Source: Bacteroidales bacterium UBA4347 | Lineage (GTDB): Bacteria > Bacteroidota > Bacteroidia > Bacteroidales > P3 | Direction of reading: 5' to 3' | DNA: 5,459 nt | Assembly (NCBI GenBank): GCA_002394185.1 | Contig: DGTB01000035.1 | Span: forward strand, 1-5,459 | In this document: positions 1 through 5,459 of the stretch, piece by piece | How positions within the stretch are numbered: position 1 is the first letter of the stretch | Layout: every line of letters starts with the position of its first letter | Notes under the pieces: generated by a model | Told to the model about the DNA's origin: nothing | The model's input: only the letters and a program-made list of their open reading frames with translations | Database searches by the model: none | Translations under genes and position numbers: made by a program

Positions 1-31
1 TATGAGTTAGGAGTTAAGAGTTATGGGTTAG
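1..31. repeat. Degenerate 7-bp tandem repeat (unit TANGAGT on the + strand)
   Basis: Four consecutive heptamers and a partial fifth can be read on the + strand: TATGAGT, TAGGAGT, TAAGAGT, TATGGGT, TAG. The third base of the unit varies (T, G, A, T) and the rest is nearly fixed. On the minus strand the unit reads ACTCNTA, with a TAA at each junction (at 30-28, 23-21, 16-14 and 9-7). Because the period is 7, successive TAA codons fall in successive reading frames, so any three units stop all three frames. The array overlaps the coaD 3' end and supplies its last residues and stop codon. It reaches the window edge, so its full length is unknown. I recall similar TAACTC-type heptamer runs between genes of Bacteroidota, but this is from memory and their function is not known to me. 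Confidence 0.75.
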
Positions 32-436
32 TTTTTCGCGTTCGAGGGTAGAGGAGATGTTGATGTGGTCGGGGTCGGCCATGACGAGAAGGGTCTCGAT
101 GGAGGGGTCCTGCAACCGGTTGACGGCGGCGATTGTCTGCTCGTATTCAAAATCCTTGGCGGTGCGTATGCCTCGGATGATGACCTTGGCGCCCAGGCGG
201 TGGCAGAGGTCGATGGTCATACTGGAGTAGGAGGTCACTTCGACGTTCTCGCAGTCGGCCAGTTTCTTTCGTATCAGCTCCATGCGTTCCTCGACGGAGA
301 ACATATAGTGTTTCTCGCTGTTTATGCCGACGGCGACCACGATTTTGTCAAACAACGGAGTTATACGTCTGAGGATGGCTTCGTGGCCGGCGGTGAAGGG
401 GTCGAAGGAACCGGGAAAAAGAGCTAAAACTGCCAT
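14..436 (-). CDS. coaD: Pantetheine-phosphate adenylyltransferase (phosphopantetheine adenylyltransferase)
   Basis: The enzyme transfers AMP from ATP to 4'-phosphopantetheine, giving dephospho-CoA and pyrophosphate, the penultimate step of CoA synthesis in the cytosol. The 140-residue product has the nucleotidyltransferase signature GSFDPFTAGH (residues 9-18), with the TxGH motif at 15-18. Further family residues are K42, the RGIR motif at 88-91, D95 and E99, and the ISST nucleotide-binding loop at 127-130. These fall at the same numbers as in the E. coli enzyme. The ATG at 436 is chosen because the family begins only a few residues before GSFDP; the frame stays open upstream to 586, but that part lies inside the neighbouring gene. 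The start overlaps the end of the upstream gene by 13 nt, which suggests translational coupling. Oddity: homologues are about 150-160 residues and continue after the SSTxxRE motif with a helix and a GGDVSxFVP-like tail. Here the protein ends ten residues after ISST, and the last five (LTHNS) are encoded by the heptamer repeat. Confidence 0.93.
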   Translation of the reverse strand: MAVLALFPGSFDPFTAGHEAILRRITPLFDKIVVAVGINSEKHYMFSVEERMELIRKKLADCENVEVTSYSSMTIDLCHRLGAKVIIRGIRTAKDFEYEQTIAAVNRLQDPSIETLLVMADPDHINISSTLEREKLTHNS

Positions 437-1062
437 ATCAGACGAAATGTTAGTGAGTTGTTGTAACAATCGTTGTCCCATTCCTTTCGGCTTTCTCCGT
501 TGGGTTTTATCTCGGTGAAGGTCCAGTCTCGCTTGATGGCGATAAGCGAATAGTGCCATCGAATATTGAATATGAGGCCTCTCCACACTTTGAACCGAAT
601 GTCGGCAACGGCGGTGAGGTCGTTGTTGAGGAAGGACATGTCGTTGGTGTCGGGGAAGAAATAGTTAGGGTTGTAGCGCATCACGTTGTGAGGCTGTTGC
701 ACCAGGCGGCTGTAGCATACGCCGAGTCCGATGAGCATACCGCCCCAGGGGTCGCGATAGTGGACCATGAGGGGTATGTCGACATAGTCGAGCCTGAGAG
801 AGATGCTGTACGGGTCGCCGGTGCCGTTGTAGGAGCCACGCTGGGTGAAGGCCGCCTCGATGCTGAGGTTCCAGGTCTCGTGGCGGTCGAAACCGAAAAT
901 GGCTCCGACACCTGCGGTGGCTCCCCATTTGCTGAAGCTTTTCAGCTCGTCGCCTTCAATCTGGGACATCGTGGCCCCCGCCGAAACAAATCCGTGGATG
1001 CGCTGTGCCGCGAGGGGGAGGGTAGTGGTCAGTATCAAGATGAGCAAAAGGGTCTTTTTCAT
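424..1062 (-). CDS. Small outer-membrane beta-barrel protein, PorT-like
   Basis: The product has 212 residues. It begins with a clear signal peptide: MKK, a hydrophobic core rich in Leu, Ile and Thr, and a probable cleavage site after LAAQ at residue 20. No lipobox cysteine is present. The mature part alternates polar and hydrophobic residues in short stretches broken by Gly, Asn and Asp turns (for example around the GVGAIFGF and GLGVCYSRL segments). It ends in Trp-Gln-Phe, the aromatic terminus expected of a barrel inserted by the BAM machinery. This matches the Bacteroidota 'outer membrane beta-barrel / PorT family' class, estimated at about eight strands. True PorT is a type IX secretion component, but I see nothing that separates it from its many generic relatives, so no symbol is given. 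The gene starts 4 nt after the glycosyltransferase stop, and its TAG stop lies inside the coaD start region. Confidence 0.75.
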   Translation of the reverse strand: MKKTLLLILILTTTLPLAAQRIHGFVSAGATMSQIEGDELKSFSKWGATAGVGAIFGFDRHETWNLSIEAAFTQRGSYNGTGDPYSISLRLDYVDIPLMVHYRDPWGGMLIGLGVCYSRLVQQPHNVMRYNPNYFFPDTNDMSFLNNDLTAVADIRFKVWRGLIFNIRWHYSLIAIKRDWTFTEIKPNGESRKEWDNDCYNNSLTFRLIWQF

Positions 1063-1066
1063 ATTC

Positions 1067-2965
1067 TTATAGGTTGTTTAGGTTGTGTATCAAAATAGCT
1101 GCATCGGTGGTGGTCTTGTAGTGGCGCATATAGCGCAGCATCATGCGCTCCTGCACTTCGGTCGAGGCGTTGGGTATCATGTCCGAGGGGGAAAAGACAC
1201 CTTTTCTGCCACGGTAGCCCACCCAGCTCCATCCGCCGCCCAACACTCGCAGGCAGTCGGCAAAGTATTGTTTCTTCCTCTGTTGGAACCAGAAAAGTAT
1301 GGGCGACAACAGTAGTAGCAGCAACGTGCTGGCCAGGTCGAAAAGACGTTTGTTGCGTCGACTGCTGTCGGTGCTGATTGTCTCCAGTTCGTCCAGGAAC
1401 AGTCCTTCGCGCGACAGGATACTGTTGCTGCCAATCACGTAGTCGCTGTTTTTCGGCGCTATCTGGTATTCGACGCCCTTGGTGCGCAGGGCGGCCATCA
1501 GGCCTATGATTTCTTTCAGTTCGATATCCGCTCCGCAGAAGACCACCTCTTCCACTTTCTCAATCCTGATGAGGTCTTGCAGGTGATGTGCCTCGCAGGG
1601 GCTCTCGGTGATTACCATGTCGGCGTTCACGCCCATTTCGGCATAGAGGAGCTTCACTTTGTGCGTCTCCGCCTCGCTGCCCACCACCAGTACGCTCCCG
1701 CGCCTGCGTGCGTTACGCGCGTATCCTTTCATTCCCGCAGCGCTCAGCGTCAAACGTATCAGCAGGTTGCTCGCCAGGGTCCACACCCCACCTGCCACCA
1801 GCAGCATGCGCGAGTAGCGTTGCCCCTCGTCCAGCAGGGAGTAGAACGACAGCAGCAACAGCAATCCCACGCCCATGCCTTTCACTATCTTCCATGGGCG
1901 CACAGGTTTGTCGTAGCCTCCGGCAAGCCAGCTGCCGCACATCAGTATCAGCACGTAGAGAGGCATCACCAAGTATGTGTACTCCGGTGGATAGTAGTCC
2001 ACGTTGTTGGCCCACAGCTCTGCCCACAGCCTTTTGATGACCAGGAATCCGCCATAGGCCACTCCGAAATCCAGCAGTGGTATGGCCAGCCTGCTGCCGA
2101 TGCGCTTGGCCCAGGCCAGTGTGGCCCGCAGCCATATCGCCATCCTCAGCAGGGCATTGAACAGTCGTGCATTGCTGCCGGAGAAGTAGCGCTTGACGAA
2201 AATCGACATCGCGTTGTAGAACGTGTAGACGTAGTTCATCGACCCTCGCTTGGTGCTCTCGCCCTTGTAGTGGATGATGTGTGTCTCGGGGAAATAATAG
2301 TTCTTGAACTCCGCCAGGCGTATACGCCACGAGTAGTCTATGTCCTCGCCGTACATGAAGTAGCTTTCGTCCAGGCCGCCGATCTTGTCGTAGGCCTCGC
2401 GGCTGATCATCAGGAATGCGCCCGGCATAATCTCAATCTCGTTCACTTCGTCCTCCGGCAGGTGCCCCATGTAGTAGGCTGCGATGCGGCGGGAGTGGGG
2501 GAAGAGTTTGATCAGCCCCGAGATTTTGTAGAACGAGGCTTCCGGTGACGGGAATCCGCGTTTGCTCTCTTTGAGGAATTTGCCGTCGCCGTCCACCATC
2601 TTCACCGTCAGGCCGCCTGCATCGGGGTGTTCGTGCATGAAGTCCACACATTTCACAAAGGTGTCGTTCTCCACCACCGTATCGGGGTTGAGCAGCAGCA
2701 GGCACTCGCCCGTGCTTCGGACGAGCGCCTGGTTGTTGGCTTTGGCGAAGCCGACGTTCTCTTTGTTCTCAATCACGTGGACTGCGGGGTACTCCTCGCG
2801 CACCATCTCCACGCTCCCGTCCACAGAGTCGTTGTCCACTACCCATACCTCCAGCTCCAGCCTGCTGCCGTCCTTCAGTGTACGGTCGCTCCCGAACACC
2901 GACGACAGGCACTGTCGCAGGAAGTACTTCACATTGTAGTTGACGATGACGACGGATAGGATCAT
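1067..2965 (-). CDS. Membrane glycosyltransferase: GT2 domain fused to a degenerate polyprenyl-phosphate sugar-phosphotransferase scaffold
   Basis: The product has 632 residues. Residues 1-260 form a GT-A family 2 glycosyltransferase of the rhamnosyltransferase/WbbL-like type: VVIVNYN at 5-11, VDNDS with D44 and D46 for the nucleotide, NVGFAKANN at 70-78, NPD at 93-95 in the DxD position, and ED at 207-208 as likely catalytic base. It should move a sugar from a nucleotide sugar to a membrane acceptor; donor and acceptor cannot be read from sequence. The rest resembles a WcaJ/WbaP enzyme in order: four hydrophobic segments near 295-311, 330-349, 363-378 and 387-405 (the second ending in GGYD), a Rossmann-like domain starting VLVVGS at 425, and KRLFD at 539-543 leading into a helix with the Ser-Pro break at 554-555. 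A VGPRP-like remnant (VGYR, 582-585) and a C-terminal Y-x8-D-x2-I tail follow. The catalytic part between these motifs is missing. The ATG at 2965 lies 3 nt after the topA stop. Confidence 0.85.
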   Translation of the reverse strand: MILSVVIVNYNVKYFLRQCLSSVFGSDRTLKDGSRLELEVWVVDNDSVDGSVEMVREEYPAVHVIENKENVGFAKANNQALVRSTGECLLLLNPDTVVENDTFVKCVDFMHEHPDAGGLTVKMVDGDGKFLKESKRGFPSPEASFYKISGLIKLFPHSRRIAAYYMGHLPEDEVNEIEIMPGAFLMISREAYDKIGGLDESYFMYGEDIDYSWRIRLAEFKNYYFPETHIIHYKGESTKRGSMNYVYTFYNAMSIFVKRYFSGSNARLFNALLRMAIWLRATLAWAKRIGSRLAIPLLDFGVAYGGFLVIKRLWAELWANNVDYYPPEYTYLVMPLYVLILMCGSWLAGGYDKPVRPWKIVKGMGVGLLLLLSFYSLLDEGQRYSRMLLVAGGVWTLASNLLIRLTLSAAGMKGYARNARRRGSVLVVGSEAETHKVKLLYAEMGVNADMVITESPCEAHHLQDLIRIEKVEEVVFCGADIELKEIIGLMAALRTKGVEYQIAPKNSDYVIGSNSILSREGLFLDELETISTDSSRRNKRLFDLASTLLLLLLSPILFWFQQRKKQYFADCLRVLGGGWSWVGYRGRKGVFSPSDMIPNASTEVQERMMLRYMRHYKTTTDAAILIHNLNNL

Positions 2966-2968
2966 TCC

Positions 2969-5290
2969 TTATTTCTTCTTTTTCCGCTTGCCGGCATTCT
3001 CGATGATGGCCACGGCCTCTTCGAGGGTCAGCTTCAGCGGGTCTACGTCTTTGGTCAAACGGAAGTTCTCGCCCTTGTAGGTCAGGTAGGGGCCGAAGCG
3101 GCCGATGTTGCTCATCACGGCTTCGCCGTCCTTCTGTCCGATTTCGTGCGGATAGAGCTTCTTCAGCTCCTCCTTCTTCTCTTCGGCTTCGCGTTTCGTC
3201 TTGATGATTTCTATGCAGCGCTCCAGAGTCACGTCGTACGGGTCGTCGTTCTTGCCCAGCGAGTAGAACTTGCTGTTGTGGCGTACGTAGGGGCCGAACT
3301 TGCCGATGCTCACCGTCACCTCCTTGTCCTCGAACTCGCCCAGCGTGCGCGGCAGCGCGAACAGGCCCAGGGCCTCCTCCAGCGTGATGGTCTCGATGCT
3401 CTGGCCGCGTTTCATGCTGGCAAACATCGGCTTCTCGTCCGTGTTGGTTTCGCCGATCTGCACCAAGGTGCCGTAGCGGCCAATCTTGGCGTAGACATTC
3501 TTGCCGCTCTTGGGGTCCACGCCCAGCAGGCGGCTGCCTGTCGTGCGCTGGCTGTTCTGTTGGGTCTGGCGGATATTCTTGTGGAACGGTACATAGAAGC
3601 GGTCGATCACCTTGCGCCATTCCTTCTTGCCGGCGGCAATGTCGTCGAAGTCTTTCTCCACCGTGGCGGTGAAGTTGTAGTCCATAATGTTGTCGAAGTG
3701 CTCCATCAGGAAGTCGTTCACCACGCATCCGATGTCTGTCGGGAACAGCTTGCCTTTCTCGGCATAGCCTTTCTCCTTTTTCTCCACGCGTTTCACCTGG
3801 TCGCCCTTCAGGGTGAGCACCACGCAATTCCTCTCTTCGCCCTCGCGGTCTTCTTTCATGATGTATTCGCGCTTCAGGATGGTGCTGATGGTCGGGGCGT
3901 AGGTCGACGGACGGCCGATGCCCAGGTCCTCGAGTTTTTTCACGAGGCTTGCCTCCGTGTAGCGTGGCGGGTGCTGAGTGTAGTGCTCCTCGGCCTCGCA
4001 GCTTTCCATGCTCAGCAGCGTTCCTTCCGGCAGGCGCGGCAGCATTTTCTCGCCGCCCGTCGGCTCGTCGTCGTCGGTGCTTTCCATGTACACCTTCAGG
4101 AAGCCGTCGAACTTCACCTGCTCGCCCGAGCATTGGAAGTACAGTTTCTCGCCCTGGATGCTGATTTCCATTTCTGTCTTTTCTATCTCGGCATCTGCCA
4201 TCTGGCTTGCCACCGTGCGTTTCCATATCAGCTCGTAGAGTCTGCGCTGGGCGCTCTCGGCGTTGATGCTCTGTGCCGTCATGTCGGTCGGGCGGATGGC
4301 CTCGTGGGCCTCCTGGGCACCCTTGGTCTTGGTTTGGTAGCGGCGTGTCTTCACATATTCGGCGCCGTATTGGCTTTCAATCTCCTTTTTGGCCATGCTC
4401 AGAGCCAGCTCGCTCAGGTTGACGCTGTCGGTACGCATGTAGGTGATGTATCCGCTCTCGTACAGCTGCTGTGCCACTTGCATGGTGCGTGCCACGCTGA
4501 AGCCCAGCTTGCGGCTTGCCTCCTGCTGCAGGGTGCTCGTGGTGAACGGCGGTGCCGGGGTGCGGTGTGCCGGCTTGGTTTCTATCTTGCTCACCTTGAA
4601 GTTGGCGCCGGCCATGCTCTCGAGGAATGTCTGGGCCTCGGTCTCGGTCTCGAAGTGGCGGTTCAGCTCCGCCGCCAGCGTCTTGGTGCTGTCTACCGGG
4701 CGGAACTGTGCCAGCACGCGGAAGTAGGGCTTGCTTTCGAAGGCTTTGATTTCGTTCTCGCGCTCCACGATCAGTCTCACCGCCACGCTCTGCACGCGGC
4801 CTGCGCTCAGCGCCGGTTTGATTTTGCTCCACAGGATGGGGCTGATTTCGTAGCCCACGAGGCGGTCCAGCACGCGGCGGGCCTGCTGTGCGTTCACCAG
4901 GTTCATGTCGATGCCGCGGGGGTTCTCGATGGCGTGCAGGATGGCCGTCTTCGTGATCTCGTTGAACACGATGCGCTGCGTTGTCTCAGGATTCAGCTTC
5001 AGCGTCTCCTGCAGGTGCCACGCGATGGCTTCACCCTCGCGGTCCTCATCGGATGCCAGCCACACCTTGTCGGCGCTCTTCACGGCTTTCTGCAGCTCGT
5101 TCACCAGGCTCCGCTTGTCGTCGCTCACCTGATACTGCGGCTCGTAATCGTTCTCCACGTCGATGCTCATCTCTTTCTTCGCCAAGTCCCGGATGTGTCC
5201 GTAGCTCGACTTCACCGTGTAGTCCTTGCCGAGAAACTTCTCGATCGTCTTCGCCTTCGCAGGCGACTCAACAATTACTAAATTCTTCAT
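2969..5290 (-). CDS. topA: DNA topoisomerase I (type IA)
   Basis: This type IA topoisomerase relaxes negatively supercoiled DNA by cutting one strand through a 5'-phosphotyrosine. The 773-residue product has a Toprim domain at the N-terminus: VESPAKA with E8, SYGHIRDL at 29-36, and the metal-binding DEDRE at 81-85 (D81, D83, E85). SAGRVQSVA follows at 162-170, and the catalytic tyrosine Y284 lies in YITYMRTDS (281-289). The C-terminal third has three topoisomerase I C-terminal repeats, marked by GRYG near 604, GKFG near 663 and GRFG near 730. The protein ends in a basic tail (GKRKKKK). The few cysteines do not form CxxC pairs, so the zinc ribbons of the E. coli protein are absent. The length is normal for Bacteroidota. 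The start at 5290 fits because the Toprim domain begins immediately (MKNLVIVESPAK). It is the first gene of the cluster, so a promoter upstream of it probably serves all four genes. Confidence 0.98.
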   Translation of the reverse strand: MKNLVIVESPAKAKTIEKFLGKDYTVKSSYGHIRDLAKKEMSIDVENDYEPQYQVSDDKRSLVNELQKAVKSADKVWLASDEDREGEAIAWHLQETLKLNPETTQRIVFNEITKTAILHAIENPRGIDMNLVNAQQARRVLDRLVGYEISPILWSKIKPALSAGRVQSVAVRLIVERENEIKAFESKPYFRVLAQFRPVDSTKTLAAELNRHFETETEAQTFLESMAGANFKVSKIETKPAHRTPAPPFTTSTLQQEASRKLGFSVARTMQVAQQLYESGYITYMRTDSVNLSELALSMAKKEIESQYGAEYVKTRRYQTKTKGAQEAHEAIRPTDMTAQSINAESAQRRLYELIWKRTVASQMADAEIEKTEMEISIQGEKLYFQCSGEQVKFDGFLKVYMESTDDDEPTGGEKMLPRLPEGTLLSMESCEAEEHYTQHPPRYTEASLVKKLEDLGIGRPSTYAPTISTILKREYIMKEDREGEERNCVVLTLKGDQVKRVEKKEKGYAEKGKLFPTDIGCVVNDFLMEHFDNIMDYNFTATVEKDFDDIAAGKKEWRKVIDRFYVPFHKNIRQTQQNSQRTTGSRLLGVDPKSGKNVYAKIGRYGTLVQIGETNTDEKPMFASMKRGQSIETITLEEALGLFALPRTLGEFEDKEVTVSIGKFGPYVRHNSKFYSLGKNDDPYDVTLERCIEIIKTKREAEEKKEELKKLYPHEIGQKDGEAVMSNIGRFGPYLTYKGENFRLTKDVDPLKLTLEEAVAIIENAGKRKKKK

Positions 5291-5317
5291 AACTATATAT
5301 TTTTATTTTTTTTCTTT
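5291..5317 (-). promoter_or_regulatory. A-rich 5' leader of topA without a Shine-Dalgarno sequence
   Basis: The 27 bases directly before the topA ATG contain only A and T, apart from two G's in the sense direction, with long A runs. No AGGAGG-like element sits at the usual distance. Bacteroidota commonly start translation from A-rich, unstructured leaders, so this fits as the translation-initiation region of topA. What is seen is the composition; the role is inferred from phylum-level knowledge. Confidence 0.5.
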
Positions 5318-5350
5318 CCCGTTTTAAATTCAGAAAACACAATCAAAACG

Positions 5351-5388
5351 TAAATATATATAATTTATTGTACGCGCACTAAAAAAAA
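5351..5388 (-). promoter_or_regulatory. Weak candidate promoter for the topA cluster
   Basis: On the minus strand the sequence TATATTTA (5358-5351) differs at one base from the Bacteroidota -7 consensus TAnnTTTG. A run of eight T's (5388-5381) lies 22 bp upstream, roughly where the -33 TTTG element is expected. The spacing is slightly long and there is no exact TTTG, so this is only the best match in an AT-rich region. If right, transcription would start about 55 nt before the topA ATG. Confidence 0.25.
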
Positions 5389-5400
5389 CTTTCCATTGTC

Positions 5401-5422
5401 ACCCACCCGAGACCCACCCGAG
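5401..5422. repeat. Perfect 11-bp tandem duplication
   Basis: ACCCACCCGAG is present twice head to tail, at 5401-5411 and 5412-5422, with no mismatch. It is a GC-rich island inside the AT-rich region upstream of topA. Two adjacent identical copies could be a double binding site or a simple slippage duplication; the sequence does not decide between them. Confidence 0.85.
5402..5419 (-). other. Potential G-quadruplex on the topA sense strand
   Basis: On the minus strand, four GGG runs (5419-5417, 5415-5413, 5408-5406, 5404-5402) are separated by loops of 1, 4 and 1 bases (T, TCTC, T). This is a textbook short-loop G3 quadruplex pattern and arises directly from the 11-bp duplication. It ends 112 nt upstream of the topA start, probably upstream of the promoter candidate. 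Whether it folds or matters in the cell is unknown. Confidence 0.55.
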
Positions 5423-5459
5423 AGGTGTCTGATACGGCATATCTTATATTGTTTTTATA
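5423..5459. other. Upstream edge, no feature recognised
   Basis: This 37-base AT-rich end of the window holds no open reading frame or convincing regulatory site. What lies further upstream of topA cannot be seen, so it is unknown whether the cluster continues beyond this edge. Confidence 0.4.

Noticed and set aside
1..31. Telomere-like repeat, because one minus-strand unit reads CTAACCC
   Set aside because: Only one unit has the CCC; the period is 7 with a variable base, and every gene in the window is bacterial.
437..586. N-terminal extension of coaD to an ATG at 586
   Set aside because: The extra 50 residues lie inside the barrel-protein gene and have no counterpart in CoaD, whose family starts just before the GSFDP motif.
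1577..2548. A 323-codon + strand frame antisense to the glycosyltransferase
   Set aside because: It lies opposite a well-supported coding region, is rich in His, Gln and Val without any motif, and no start signal is visible.
2769..4226. A 485-codon minus-strand frame spanning the topA-glycosyltransferase junction
   Set aside because: It is the out-of-frame shadow of both genes, full of Arg, Gly and Glu with no domain, and it crosses two confirmed coding regions.
3146..5281. A 711-codon open frame on the + strand, antisense to almost all of topA
   Set aside because: topA has unmistakable catalytic motifs throughout on the minus strand. The antisense frame is a by-product of its codon use, and its translation is a low-complexity His/Leu/Ala/Val-rich sequence with no recognisable domain.
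1067..5290. A defence, phage or mobile system hidden in the cluster
   Set aside because: All four genes are recognisable housekeeping or envelope genes; no nuclease, integrase, transposase, reverse transcriptase or toxin motif is present on either strand.
5431..5459. Possible terminator hairpin on the + strand (GATA-CGGCA-TATC followed by a T-rich stretch)
   Set aside because: The stem is only four mostly A-T pairs and the T run is interrupted and distant; it would not form a stable intrinsic terminator.

Overview
The window looks like a housekeeping segment of a Bacteroidota chromosome, most likely order Bacteroidales. The evidence is a set of closely packed minus-strand genes with fairly GC-rich coding sequence, an AT-rich 5' leader without a Shine-Dalgarno sequence, a small outer-membrane barrel of the PorT-like type with an AAQ signal-peptidase site, and a topoisomerase I and a CoaD with the sequence character of this phylum. 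I cannot assign the genus.

All four genes read right to left, and they probably form one transcription unit. After an AT-rich upstream region (5291-5459) come topA (5290-2969), a large membrane-bound family 2 glycosyltransferase (2965-1067), a small outer-membrane beta-barrel protein (1062-424) and coaD (436-14). The junctions are 3 nt, 4 nt and a 13-nt overlap, so the genes are probably co-transcribed and may be translationally coupled. topA relaxes negative supercoils and coaD makes dephospho-CoA. The two middle genes belong to the cell envelope: one glycosylates something at the inner membrane, the other sits in the outer membrane. Nothing in the sequence links the four biochemically beyond their shared transcript.

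Three things stand out. (1) The glycosyltransferase carries, after its GT2 domain, the whole layout of a WcaJ/WbaP-type polyprenyl-phosphate sugar-phosphate transferase: four membrane helices, a Rossmann-like domain and a C-terminal re-entrant helix. The catalytic core of that second enzyme is missing, so it looks like a GT2 enzyme fused to a pseudo-phosphoglycosyltransferase scaffold. (2) The 3' end of coaD runs into a degenerate 7-bp tandem repeat at the left edge (1-31), which supplies the last codons and the stop. The unit carries stop codons and its 7-bp period shifts the frame each time, so three consecutive units close every frame on the minus strand. (3) About 112 nt upstream of the topA start, a perfect 11-bp tandem duplication creates a four-run G-quadruplex motif on the topA sense strand.

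I found no RNA gene, CRISPR array, insertion sequence or phage gene. The only gene-free stretch is the 169 bases upstream of topA.
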